A DNA stretch of 64,000 nt, from contig NZ_JSWG01000007.1 in NCBI RefSeq assembly GCF_000797465.1, forward strand, positions 35,852 through 99,851, in the 5' to 3' direction. The notes under the pieces are model-generated. The model saw nothing but the letters and a program-made list of their open reading frames with translations, searched no databases and was not told the origin of the DNA. This document shows, piece by piece, positions 29,988 through 38,346 of this stretch. The position numbers were made by a program, and so were the translations under genes. How positions within the stretch are numbered: position 1 is the stretch's first letter; each line of letters opens with the position of its first letter. This stretch comes from Psychroserpens jangbogonensis. GTDB lineage: Bacteria; Bacteroidota; Bacteroidia; Flavobacteriales; Flavobacteriaceae.

Positions 29988-31226
29988 ATGCAAAAAAAAC
30001 TCCTTATCATTGGTTTTGTTTGGCCAGAGCCTAATAGTTCTGCAGCGGGAAGCAGAATGATGCAATTAATTTCCTGTTTTAAATCTGAAGGTTATGCTAT
30101 TACCTTTGCAAGTGCTTGCGCAAAAACTGACAATGCTTTTGATTTAATACCCTTAGGAATTGATCAAGTAACAATAGAGTTGAATCATTCTAGTTTTGAT
30201 GAATTTATAATTCAACTTCAACCTGACCTTGTTTTGTTTGATCGCTTTATGAGTGAAGAACAATATGGTTGGAGAGTAGCTGAACAGTGTCCGAATGCTT
30301 TGCGATTACTCGATACCGAAGATTTACATTGCTTACGGAAAGGAAGGCAACAAGCCTTCAAAGATCAGCAAACCTTTGATACGACTTATCTTTTTAATGA
30401 GACAGCAAAACGCGAAATAGCTAGTATTTACAGGTGCGATTTATGTTTGATTATTTCTGAAGCTGAAATAGATATTTTGACTCAGGTTTTTAAGGTTGAT
30501 CATTCGCTTTTATATTATTTACCTTTTCTGTTAGAACCTATTTCAGACAAAGCAATTAGTGATTTCCCAAAATTTAAGGAACGAGAACATTTTGTAACTA
30601 TTGGAAATTTTTTACATCCACCAAATTATCAATCAGTTTTATATTTAAAAGAACATATTTGGCCTTTAATAAGACAACAATTACCAACAGCTCAATTACA
30701 TAATTATGGCGCTTACGCTTCACAAAAAATCACTCAATTACATAATGAAAAAGACGGCTTTTTAATTAAAGGTTATGCTGAAGATGTTCCATTAACATTA
30801 CAAAATGCAAAAGTATGTTTAGCACCTTTACAATTTGGAGCTGGTTTGAAAGGAAAGTTGATTGATGCAATGCAAAACGGAACACCTTGTGTAATGAGTT
30901 CTATTGCTGCCGAAGGGATGTTTGGAAGTTTAGATGCCAATGGATTCATTTCTGATGAAGTAGGTGATTTTGTCAATTCAGCCGTTGCATTATATACTAA
31001 TAAACCTATTTGGAAAGACACTCAGGCTAAGGGATATAAAGTGATTAATTCACGTTTTCAGCTTTCAAATTTCGAAACGGATTTCATTCAACTTCTCCAC
31101 GATGTAATGTCAATTTTAAAAACACATCGTCATGAAAATTTTATTGGTCAAATGCTTCAACATCATACTGCGCAAAGCACGAAGTATTTGAGTAAATGGA
31201 TAGAGGAGAAGCATAAAGACAATTAG
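29988..31226 (+). CDS. Glycosyltransferase, GT4-like
   Basis: This is a 412-aa cytoplasmic protein with two Rossmann-like halves. The N-terminal half has the unusual opening IGFVWPEPNSSAAGSRM, a G-S-A-A-G loop. The C-terminal half has ITIGNFLHPPN-like strand, HNYGAY, and LQFGAGLKGKLIDAMQNGTP followed by SSIAAEGM, the nucleotide-sugar binding region of GT-B enzymes. The usual E-x7-E is present only as an AEGM end. It may be co-transcribed with the haem-binding gene. Donor and acceptor are unknown. Confidence 0.82.
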   Translation: MQKKLLIIGFVWPEPNSSAAGSRMMQLISCFKSEGYAITFASACAKTDNAFDLIPLGIDQVTIELNHSSFDEFIIQLQPDLVLFDRFMSEEQYGWRVAEQCPNALRLLDTEDLHCLRKGRQQAFKDQQTFDTTYLFNETAKREIASIYRCDLCLIISEAEIDILTQVFKVDHSLLYYLPFLLEPISDKAISDFPKFKEREHFVTIGNFLHPPNYQSVLYLKEHIWPLIRQQLPTAQLHNYGAYASQKITQLHNEKDGFLIKGYAEDVPLTLQNAKVCLAPLQFGAGLKGKLIDAMQNGTPCVMSSIAAEGMFGSLDANGFISDEVGDFVNSAVALYTNKPIWKDTQAKGYKVINSRFQLSNFETDFIQLLHDVMSILKTHRHENFIGQMLQHHTAQSTKYLSKWIEEKHKDN

Positions 31227-31293
31227 CAAAATATATTGATGACATTTTAATAAACTTTCGATGGTTTGATATAATCTTAAAATCATTACCACC

Positions 31294-31816
31294 ATGAAAG
31301 TTATTTTTAAATTAGTCTTAGTTCTTTTAGTTTTTAGTTTCTGCTCTTGTTTCTTCTGATGACGACAGCAACAATAATGATAACGATTTTACCTTTGAAG
31401 GTGTCTGGAGACTATCTGCCATAAGTGTTGAAAGTTCATTTGATTTCAATAACGATGGGATTTCAAGCCGAAATCTTTTTGAAGAAACACCTTGCTATGA
31501 TGGTGATTTTATAAATTTTAGAGCTGATGGCTCTGTAAATATTGTATCTGCCTTAACCTTTATTTCAATTGAAATTACAAGTCCTACTGAGTTTGGACAT
31601 GTCTATGAATGTTTAGATGGCTTAGATAGAGAATCGTCTTGGATTAAAGAAGGTAACATTGTAACTGTTGAAAATGGAAGTACAGATTTAGTAGGAATAA
31701 TTATAGAAAACACATTGACAGTAGTGTTAGCAGAGACCTTTGAAATTGAAATGTATGATGGCATGAATTACTCTTATCCAGAAGAAGATGTCGTTCTAGA
31801 ATATACCAAAGAATAA
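31294..31816 (+). pseudogene. Frameshifted lipoprotein gene (lipocalin-like)
   Basis: An ATG at 31294 opens a signal peptide (MKVIFKLVLVLLVFSFCSC) that stops at TGA 31357. In the +1 frame, from 31352 to TAA 31816, a further 154 codons are open and begin S-S-D-D-D-S-N-N-N-D. Removing one T from the TGTTTCTTCT stretch (~31349-31356) restores a perfect Bacteroidota lipoprotein with the acidic export signal, followed by a domain opening EGVWRLSAISVES like lipocalin-type DUF5004 proteins. It is either a recent inactivating insertion or a base-calling error. The downstream frame shows no further damage. Confidence 0.8.
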
Positions 31817-31827
31817 CATTACTAGTA

Positions 31828-32493
31828 CTATTTTAAAACCTGTTGTATCTGAAGTAAAGCCATATCAATAACTTTTGGATGATCAAGCTGATTGTGACAT
31901 AAGGATAATTCTGTACAAGCGGTTACCACAAGATAATCCTTGGAGTATAACTGAATAAGGTTTTGATAGTTTCTGAAATCTGAGTCTAAATCACTATTGT
32001 TGTATACTTTTTTTCTGAAGTTATCTATGTCGATCTGTTCTTCTGCTGTAGGTCTTTTTGTATTAATTCCTTCAGCTTTTAAGGCATCAGAAATATAATT
32101 GGATGTCATTGTATATTGAGACCCAAAAAGAACTATAGTATTGATGTCATTCGCTTTACAATAGGCAATCGTAAGTTGAATGGGATGAACAATATTCAAA
32201 TTGTGAGCAATTTTATCTAAAGTTTCGTGTAAAGTGATGTTCGGAATAAGATATTGTTCAACTTCAAATTTTGAGATTTCATTTAAAGTATTAGTTAATT
32301 CAGGAATAAGTTTATCAAACTGATTTGGTAAAAACGGATTGATAAGATTAAAATCTATCTGGTACATCAAAAAAGGGAACGTGTGGAAATCACCTAATTT
32401 TTCATGAAACTTATTATGCAAGGTATTTACATAATACTGAGTGCTTCTCTCACCAAGACCAAGAATACAAGTCTGTTTTGATTGCTTTGCCAT
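31828..32493 (-). CDS. Aspartate/glutamate racemase family protein
   Basis: This is a 221-aa protein of the Asp/Glu/hydantoin racemase superfamily: ILGLGERSTQYY at the N-terminus, a first-half motif LIPNITLHE (~75-83) and a second-half TACTELSL (~192-199). The C-terminal catalytic Cys is present. The position normally occupied by the first Cys (PCNTxH) is Asn/Ile here, reminiscent of E. coli YgeA, which has Thr there. It follows the EgtD gene by 1 bp, so it is in the EgtB-EgtD operon. Its role in that context is unknown. Confidence 0.8.
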   Translation of the reverse strand: MAKQSKQTCILGLGERSTQYYVNTLHNKFHEKLGDFHTFPFLMYQIDFNLINPFLPNQFDKLIPELTNTLNEISKFEVEQYLIPNITLHETLDKIAHNLNIVHPIQLTIAYCKANDINTIVLFGSQYTMTSNYISDALKAEGINTKRPTAEEQIDIDNFRKKVYNNSDLDSDFRNYQNLIQLYSKDYLVVTACTELSLCHNQLDHPKVIDMALLQIQQVLK

Positions 32494-32494
32494 G

Positions 32495-33442
32495 TTATAC
32501 TTTTTCTAAAATATAATCTGCAAAGTAGTGCTTACAATCTGTAAGCCTTGTAATCAACTTCAGTTGGCTGTCTTTTAAAATATTATTGATAATGTCATCA
32601 TTATATTTTCTGGAGATTTCGGTATGTATTTTTTCTCCTTTTTTAAACACAAAGGATTTATTTAATGAATCTATAGTAACGATTTGATCAATTTTACTAA
32701 CCAAATAACTCTTGGCAATGCCTTCGACTACGGTGTATTCAGGAAGGTGATCAAATTCATCAAGATTAAAATCCCCTTCAAGTTCTCTATTAATACGTTC
32801 TAAAACATTTAGATTAAAACGCTTGGTGATGCCTTGTTTATCGTTATAAGCTGGCAGCACAATATCAACAGATTTAATCAAATCTACACCTAGTAAAATT
32901 TTATCATTTGTATTAAGTGATTCACTTAAAGATGCTACAAAACGTTTCGCGTTATCATCTAGCAAATTTCCAATATTAGAGCCTAAAAACAAAACTACCT
33001 TAGGAGCTTTTGTGTCCTTAAACGAAGACAATATTTTGAAATATTCACCTTGCCTTTTTGAAACATTTACATTTGGAAATTCTTTATGTAAAGTAGTTTC
33101 TAATTGATTTAATGCATTCTGAGATATGTCGATAGGGACATATTCAAAATCATAACCATCATCATCCAGTTTTTGTAGTAGTTGTTTGGTTTTAGTACCA
33201 TCTCCTGCACCAAGTTCAACCAGTTCAAAAAACGTATCTTTTTGTAGTTTTAAACTATCAATAATATTCTGAGTTTGATTCTTGAAAATATCCATCTCTG
33301 CATTGGTGAGATAGTATTCTGGCATATTCATGATTTCAACAAAAATGGCATCTCCTTTTTTATCGTAAAAGTATTTTGAAGACAAGGTTTTATTGACCTT
33401 ACTCAAACCTTCGTTAACATCATTTTTGAAATTATTAATCAT
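32495..33442 (-). CDS. egtD: L-histidine N-alpha-methyltransferase (EgtD-like)
   Basis: This is a 315-aa SAM-dependent methyltransferase of the EgtD family (PF10017). The family signatures are YDKKGDAIFVEIMNMPEYYL (residues 25-44), the SAM loop ELGAGDGTKT, PIDISQNAL, and LFLGSNIGN near 152-160. EgtD trimethylates histidine to hercynine, the substrate of EgtB. The gene is 42 bp downstream of the egtB-like gene and runs directly into the racemase gene. There are no egtC or egtE genes adjacent, so the last steps of ergothioneine formation would use enzymes encoded elsewhere or an EgtB that couples directly to cysteine. Confidence 0.88.
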   Translation of the reverse strand: MINNFKNDVNEGLSKVNKTLSSKYFYDKKGDAIFVEIMNMPEYYLTNAEMDIFKNQTQNIIDSLKLQKDTFFELVELGAGDGTKTKQLLQKLDDDGYDFEYVPIDISQNALNQLETTLHKEFPNVNVSKRQGEYFKILSSFKDTKAPKVVLFLGSNIGNLLDDNAKRFVASLSESLNTNDKILLGVDLIKSVDIVLPAYNDKQGITKRFNLNVLERINRELEGDFNLDEFDHLPEYTVVEGIAKSYLVSKIDQIVTIDSLNKSFVFKKGEKIHTEISRKYNDDIINNILKDSQLKLITRLTDCKHYFADYILEKV

Positions 33443-33484
33443 TTAACTTTTCAATTATTTAATTACTAGGAAGCAAAACATACA

Positions 33485-34633
33485 TTATTTAGCGAGTCTG
33501 ATTCCTGAAAATTGCCATTGTGTATTTGGTGAGAAAAAATTGCGGTATGTTGGTCTACTATGATTTTCTGTTGTAGCAGCCGAAGCGCCACGAAGTACCA
33601 TTAAATTAATCATAAACTTTCCGTTGTATTCTCCAACAGCACCTTTTGCCGTTTTAAAATGAGGATATGGTAAATAAGCCGAATTTGTCCATTCCCAACG
33701 ATTTCCCCAATCTAATTGTTTTGAAGCCACTTCCCATTCAAATTCTGTTGGTAATCGCATACCTTTCCAGAAGGCAAAGGCTGAAGCTTCATAAAATGAG
33801 ATATGACTCAATATGTCATCTGGATTGATTTCCTCCAATCCTGAAAGCGTATAGTGATACCATGTATTATCTTTTTTAATCCAATAAAGTGGATGCTCAA
33901 TGTGATATTCATTTATCCAAGACCACGCATCATCTAACCAATATTTTGAACTTGTATATCCTCCAGTTTCTATAAAATCTAGATATTCTCCATTGCTAAC
34001 TAACGATTTCGAAATTTCGAAAGGCTCTAGAAACACACGATGTTGACCTAATTCGTTATCAAAACTAAATCCGTTACCATCGTGGCCAATGTGATAAATC
34101 CCTTCATCTACTGCAATCCAACCTGCTTCAGAATTTTTCTGATTGATGAAGTTTCTGTCTGAATATTTTGGATATAACGGATTACATGAAAATGTATATT
34201 TTAAATCGGTAAGCAATAATTCTTGATGTTGTTGCTCATGATTAATTCCTAAAACAGTTAATTCTGTAATCTCATTTGATGTTGAGCTTTCTAGAAGTTG
34301 AACCATGGCTTTATTCACATGTGCTCTATATTGATAAATAGTTTCAATATTGGGACGTGTAATCAAACCTCTATTTTGACGCTCAATGCGTTGTCCTAAA
34401 CTGTTATAGTAGCTATTGAATAAATATCCGAAAGAGGAATCAAACTCCTGATAGTATTTTGCGAAGGGTTTTAGGAGCATTTCTTCAAAAAACCATGATG
34501 TATGTGCTAAATGCCATTTAGGCGGACTAGCAAACTCTGCAGATTGTGGCATGTAATCTTCAACTTGAAGCGGCTTACACAAACGTTCTGTGACCGATCT
34601 TGTTTTAGTAAAAAGAGTTAAAGTGTTGTTCAT
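33485..34633 (-). CDS. egtB: Ergothioneine-type sulfoxide synthase (EgtB-like)
   Basis: This is a 382-aa protein with an N-terminal DinB-like domain. It carries the iron-binding H-x3-H-x-E motif HEQQHQE (His132, His136, Glu138), preceded by WHLAHTSWFFEE near 40-51, which supplies another His. A C-terminal FGE-sulfatase domain ends VLRGASAAT...RPTYRNFF..QWQFSGIRLAK. EgtB catalyses oxygen-dependent C-S bond formation on hercynine. It is first in the operon egtB-egtD-racemase, behind a TATCTTTG promoter. The length is slightly shorter than mycobacterial EgtB (~430 aa), mainly in the linker. Confidence 0.88.
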   Translation of the reverse strand: MNNTLTLFTKTRSVTERLCKPLQVEDYMPQSAEFASPPKWHLAHTSWFFEEMLLKPFAKYYQEFDSSFGYLFNSYYNSLGQRIERQNRGLITRPNIETIYQYRAHVNKAMVQLLESSTSNEITELTVLGINHEQQHQELLLTDLKYTFSCNPLYPKYSDRNFINQKNSEAGWIAVDEGIYHIGHDGNGFSFDNELGQHRVFLEPFEISKSLVSNGEYLDFIETGGYTSSKYWLDDAWSWINEYHIEHPLYWIKKDNTWYHYTLSGLEEINPDDILSHISFYEASAFAFWKGMRLPTEFEWEVASKQLDWGNRWEWTNSAYLPYPHFKTAKGAVGEYNGKFMINLMVLRGASAATTENHSRPTYRNFFSPNTQWQFSGIRLAK

Positions 34634-34685
34634 GTAACTACTGCCGAAACCTAAGAATAATATCTTAATGATATAGACTTGTAGT

Positions 34686-34693
34686 CAAAGATA
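34686..34693 (-). promoter_or_regulatory. -7 box TATCTTTG upstream of egtB
   Basis: A perfect TAnnTTTG on the minus strand, 53-60 bp upstream of the egtB start. No TTTG lies at the -33 position. A short palindrome there (GTAAG-TTTT-CTTAC, ~34694-34708) could be an operator and might explain the missing -33 box, with an activator substituting for it. Confidence 0.45.
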
Positions 34694-34736
34694 AGTAAGA
34701 AAACTTACATGTGTTGAAGAATAAATGTTAGGATTA

Positions 34737-35468
34737 TTATAAATTTTCAGTCTTAATATCTTCAATCTCTAAACCTATAAATAAGAGTTTATGAAACGTT
34801 GGTAATTGTGCTTCAGTTGAAGTAGTAGTCCAATCTGACCAAGAAGCTTCCAATCCATCAATTGGTAAAATATCAACCCACATTTGATAACTTTTTGGTT
34901 TTCCGCTGTTATCAAAATGCCATAAATACGAATCACCAGGTGTTGATCCTCCAGAGGAATAGGTCACTAAAAGTGCCTCATTATCGTTTTCTGTTTTTAC
35001 GAGTCTTCGTTCCACGCCATCATCAAAGACTTTGTAAGGCGCAACTAACCAAAAGGTATCATTATTGAAATAGCTTTTAGCCTTATTAATGTAGTCGTTA
35101 ACATCAGCTTGGTTGTATCTTATTTCATTGATAAACACTTTACTCTTTTTATGATCGATTAAATTTAGATCTACTTTTATGTTTTTCCAATAAACTTCAC
35201 AAGTGTTTTTAGATTTATTCCATTTGAAATGGTGACGTTTTTTAAAGGTGAATTCAATATAGTCTGTGGCTTTATAAGCGTCATAATTCAAAGCATTGAG
35301 CATTCTTATAGCCAAAGCATCTGCAGCTTTTCCTTGAGTTCCTGTTGGTAAATCTTCATTGTATTTGAAATACATAAATCCGAATAATAGGAGCGTAGGT
35401 AAGGTGATGAAAATGATGACACCAACAATGATTTTAAATATTTTTTTTACTCTAGATGTCTTAGCCAT
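34737..35468 (-). CDS. Conserved hypothetical membrane-anchored protein
   Basis: This is a 243-aa protein with one N-terminal membrane helix (residues ~11-31) followed by a soluble, probably periplasmic domain. That domain has strands YIEFTFKKRHHFKWN, WKNIKVDLNLI and SYLWHFDNSGKPKSYQMWVD. There are no Cys residues of a lipobox type and no recognised catalytic motif. The family is familiar as an uncharacterised flavobacterial protein. It lies 15 bp downstream of the ATP-grasp gene stop, so the two probably share a transcript. Confidence 0.72.
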   Translation of the reverse strand: MAKTSRVKKIFKIIVGVIIFITLPTLLLFGFMYFKYNEDLPTGTQGKAADALAIRMLNALNYDAYKATDYIEFTFKKRHHFKWNKSKNTCEVYWKNIKVDLNLIDHKKSKVFINEIRYNQADVNDYINKAKSYFNNDTFWLVAPYKVFDDGVERRLVKTENDNEALLVTYSSGGSTPGDSYLWHFDNSGKPKSYQMWVDILPIDGLEASWSDWTTTSTEAQLPTFHKLLFIGLEIEDIKTENL

Positions 35469-35483
35469 GGTAACTGATTAGTC

Positions 35484-36383
35484 TTAATTCAATTTTTGTT
35501 TAATAGCTTGAGCTAGAAGCTTAGCAGCATCAGGATTAGTTCTAAACCATAATTCGGGTTCTATGAGTTCTAATTCTGAAAGTGCAAGGTTACCATTATT
35601 ATCTTCAAAAATGTCGACTCTAGCATAAATTGGTAGTTCATTACACGCTTTAACGCAAGTTTCAGCAAACTCTATTTCAGAAGCAGTAGGAGAATATTCG
35701 TGAACGCTTCCTCCAAAATCATCTTGAACTCTAAATTCACCCGCTTTTGCTTTTTTAAGCATAGCATGTGTAAATTCTCCATTGAAAACCATCATTGATA
35801 TTTCACCTTTGCTTACAATGTTGTATTGAAAAGGCTGCAACATCATGGCTTCATTGGCAATCAATTCTTGAAAAATGGATTCATGAACTTCTAAGTTTTC
35901 TGGATTTAGTTTGTACGTATGTCTTGCAGCACCAGAAATACATGGCTTTAAAACTGTGTCTTTCCAATTTAAAATGTGATGGAGTTGTGTTAAAGAAACT
36001 TTGACACCTTGTTCTATAAAATGACTTTCGGTAATTTGCACTCCATTTTTCTCCAAATCTAAAAGGTAATGCTTGTCTAAATTCCAACGAATAAGAGCTT
36101 CAGAGTTTAATAAAGTTGTTTGTTTTGAAATAATTTCTAACCATTCTGAAAACTCATCATAGCGATCAAAATAATCCCAAGTCGTTCTGAATAACACCGA
36201 TTTTGTAGTTGACCAATCAAAAAACATATCGTCCCAAGCGAGTCTTAAAGTTTTGAGTCCGAGTTCTTCTAATGCATAATAAACTAATCGATCTTCAAAA
36301 TAAACATTATGCTTATAGGCATCAGTTTTTGAATCGTTTAGATAGCGTTGTTCAGTAAGAATTACACAATCGTATGTAATCAT
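35484..36383 (-). CDS. ATP-grasp (RimK-like) protein
   Basis: The protein is 299 aa from ATG 36383 (MITYDCVILTEQRY). A TTG at 36401 would add six residues and falls in degenerate repeat DNA. It shows the ATP-grasp pattern: RWNLDKHYLLDLEKNGV, DTVLKPCISGAARHT (the glycine-rich phosphate loop), LQPFQYNIVSKGEISMMVF, and RVDIFEDNNGNLALSELELIEP. These are the two Mg-binding acidic strands of carboxylate-amine ligases. The product is unknown. It may join an amino acid to a small molecule. It lies upstream of the egt operon on the same strand. Confidence 0.83.
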   Translation of the reverse strand: MITYDCVILTEQRYLNDSKTDAYKHNVYFEDRLVYYALEELGLKTLRLAWDDMFFDWSTTKSVLFRTTWDYFDRYDEFSEWLEIISKQTTLLNSEALIRWNLDKHYLLDLEKNGVQITESHFIEQGVKVSLTQLHHILNWKDTVLKPCISGAARHTYKLNPENLEVHESIFQELIANEAMMLQPFQYNIVSKGEISMMVFNGEFTHAMLKKAKAGEFRVQDDFGGSVHEYSPTASEIEFAETCVKACNELPIYARVDIFEDNNGNLALSELELIEPELWFRTNPDAAKLLAQAIKQKLN

Positions 36384-36390
36384 TTCGTTT

Positions 36391-36462
36391 AGGTTAAGCA
36401 ACTAAATTAGTAAAAGTAAACGAGAAGGTTAGAACTAAATTGTTAATTATATGAGTTGTCTA
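36391..36462 (-). repeat. Degenerate copy of the palindromic cassette repeat
   Basis: The stretch AGCAACTAAATTAGTAAAAG followed by ATTATATGAGTTGTC mirrors the middle and right arm of the intact copies (for example the one at 54396-54530), but both arms are eroded. Confidence 0.45.
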
Positions 36463-36490
36463 AATAGTTTTTAAAAGAGGAACAGTTATG

Positions 36491-37018
36491 CTATGAATTT
36501 ACATATTGATTCTTGAATATTATCATCATTTTATGATCATAATATTCGTTGTCAATTTTCAGAAAGTTCTTTTGGATACCATATTGTTCAAAGCCTATTT
36601 TTTCATAGATTTTCTCAGCATTTTTATTGATTGTTATCACATCAATTTCTATTTGCTCAATTCCATTTATTTTGAAAGCCTCATTTAAGGTCGATTTTAT
36701 AATATTCAAACCAATATGTTTTCCTTGATATTCAGGTGCTACAAAGACTTGAATAATAATTCCTCTATGATTTGTTTTTTTTCTGTCATGCCTATTGAAA
36801 CCTGAAATACCAATTAATTTATCCTTATGAAATGCGCCTATTACAAAATTACTTGCATTGGAACTTTCTATACATGATTGAAAGAATAATTTATCTTTTG
36901 CCTTTTCATCTTGGTAATTTGAAGTGAAATTTTTTGGATAATCCTTTAAACATTGTAATCTTATTTCTCTGTAAGAATTTGATTCGTTAGGATGTAGTTT
37001 TCGAAAGTTAATTTCCAT
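36491..37018 (-). CDS. GNAT-family N-acetyltransferase
   Basis: This is a 175-aa acetyltransferase of the GNAT fold: RKLHPNESNSYREIRLQCL at the start, IGISGFNRH, motif A VFVAPEYQGKHIGLNII (acetyl-CoA pyrophosphate loop Q-G-K-x-I-G, residues ~92-108), and IDVITINKNAEKIYEKIGFE in motif B. It is cytoplasmic and its substrate is unknown. It sits between two degenerate repeat copies, consistent with an old cassette. The start lies ~10 bp from the next repeat remnant. Confidence 0.85.
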   Translation of the reverse strand: MEINFRKLHPNESNSYREIRLQCLKDYPKNFTSNYQDEKAKDKLFFQSCIESSNASNFVIGAFHKDKLIGISGFNRHDRKKTNHRGIIIQVFVAPEYQGKHIGLNIIKSTLNEAFKINGIEQIEIDVITINKNAEKIYEKIGFEQYGIQKNFLKIDNEYYDHKMMIIFKNQYVNS

Positions 37019-37028
37019 TCTAAGAATT

Positions 37029-37085
37029 GGTTATAAATGATTTGTTTAGTACTAAATTAACAAAAGAAACCGAATCAAAGTAAAT
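37029..37085 (-). repeat. Degenerate copy of the palindromic cassette repeat
   Basis: TGATTTGTTTAGTACTAAAT followed by TAACAAAAGAAACC matches the internal portion of the intact copy at 58889-59026. The right arm is not recognisable. Confidence 0.4.
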
Positions 37086-37121
37086 TCAATTGTACTTTCA
37101 ATTCATAGTAAGAAGTTTAAG

Positions 37122-37679
37122 CTAGGCGATTTGTTGCCAAGTTGTTTTATGTATTTCGTAACAAATACAATTTTCAAACTCAGGATAATCTTTCATTTTA
37201 GGATGGATAAACTCGCCGATTTTTTTCATCCCAATTTTTTTCATTATGCTTTCAGATTTGGTATTTTTCTCAGTAAACACTGAGATTATTTTTTCTAAAC
37301 CCAATTCTTTAAACGCATATTCTAGGCATTTTTTAGCGCCTTCGGTTGCATATCCATTTCCCCAAGAACTTTGTTTTAATCGCCAACCAATATCTGTTGC
37401 AGGCGTAAATTCTGTTTCATATTCTTGAAATGCTAATCCAATAAATCCAATTAATTCTCCAGTTTCTAAAACTTCGGTGGCGAAGTAGTTGTATCCATTT
37501 TTATCATAATGTTTTTTCAATCGGTCAATAAAATCAGATGTTTCACTTTTAGATAATGGTTTCGGGAAGTATTCCATGACATCTGAGTCGGCATTTATTT
37601 TCGCGAATTCTTCTAAGTCGTTGTTATTCCAATTACGAAAACCAAGTCTTTCAGATTTAAAAATATAATCTTTTTTCAA
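37122..37679 (-). CDS. GNAT-family N-acetyltransferase (RimJ/RimL-like)
   Basis: This is a 185-aa protein of the RimJ/RimL subgroup: SERLGFRNWNNNDLEEFAKI, DVMEYFPKPLS, DIGWRLKQSSWGNGYATEGA (acetyl-CoA loop), GLEKIISVFTEKNTKSESIM and MKKIGMKKIGEF. The start is TTG at 37679, supported by the position of the first conserved strand. The target could be a ribosomal protein alanine or a small molecule and cannot be decided. Together with 36491 and 48259 it is one of three GNATs in the accessory part of the window. Confidence 0.87.
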   Translation of the reverse strand: MKKDYIFKSERLGFRNWNNNDLEEFAKINADSDVMEYFPKPLSKSETSDFIDRLKKHYDKNGYNYFATEVLETGELIGFIGLAFQEYETEFTPATDIGWRLKQSSWGNGYATEGAKKCLEYAFKELGLEKIISVFTEKNTKSESIMKKIGMKKIGEFIHPKMKDYPEFENCICYEIHKTTWQQIA

Positions 37680-37709
37680 TTTAATAGTGTTTGTTTAGCA
37701 AGTCAATAA

Positions 37710-38249
37710 TTATACTCGTTTGTTAGGCAACGCTTTTATTAATACCGCTTTTTTGCTTTTTTCAGCGTGAGTCATTGCAATTATAAATTCAGTTAGTTCA
37801 AAAGTGTCCATTTCCAATTGTCCGAGTTGTATATTCAATTCTTGAGCTCCATTCTCCTCATTCAATTTGGCAACACTTTTATAAAACTTGCTTTTCCTTT
37901 TAGAAGGTCTAAAGTTTTCAGGAACTAAAAGACAAATAAAATGTTGACCATAAATGTTTATTGGATAAGCATCTTTTATTATTTCCCAATTTATAAATTC
38001 ATTGTGAGTTGTTCTATCGTAAATTCCAATTTCGTTTATGATTACCTGTGGTCTTTTGTCAAACAAATGAAAAAGACCAACTGGAATTACTAAACCAAAA
38101 AAGCAAGTTCCTATCCAGCCCATTATTCTATTACTTTCACTCGCATCTTTTCTAACAATCATCCATATTCCAACTGCAATTAAAGGTGCAGCCAGTAAAA
38201 ATAATTTCAGCACCTTTTTTTTTGATTTATATAGTTTGATTTCGGTCAT
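37710..38249 (-). CDS. STM3941-family protein
   Basis: This is a 179-aa protein with two N-terminal membrane helices (residues ~13-31 and 42-61). A cytoplasmic PH-like domain follows, with NEIGIYDRTTHNEFINWEII, the pattern of the STM3941 family of unknown function. It lies 30 bp upstream of the GNAT gene on the same strand. Upstream (38250-38346) is about 100 bp in which only a very eroded repeat-like motif (ACGTTGGCAAGGTCTAA) is visible. Confidence 0.78.
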   Translation of the reverse strand: MTEIKLYKSKKKVLKLFLLAAPLIAVGIWMIVRKDASESNRIMGWIGTCFFGLVIPVGLFHLFDKRPQVIINEIGIYDRTTHNEFINWEIIKDAYPINIYGQHFICLLVPENFRPSKRKSKFYKSVAKLNEENGAQELNIQLGQLEMDTFELTEFIIAMTHAEKSKKAVLIKALPNKRV

Positions 38250-38346
38250 TCTTTAAGTGCACGTTAAAGTTACGTTGGCAAGGTCTAAATTAATATAACA
38301 ATAATGATGCACAGTGATGAGAATAATTTTTTTATTTAAACATTTA

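Noticed and set aside
38258..38320. A further cassette repeat between the STM3941-like and alpha/beta hydrolase genes
   Set aside because: Only ACGTTGGCAAGGTCTAA resembles the repeat. Arms are absent, so it is not listed as a copy.
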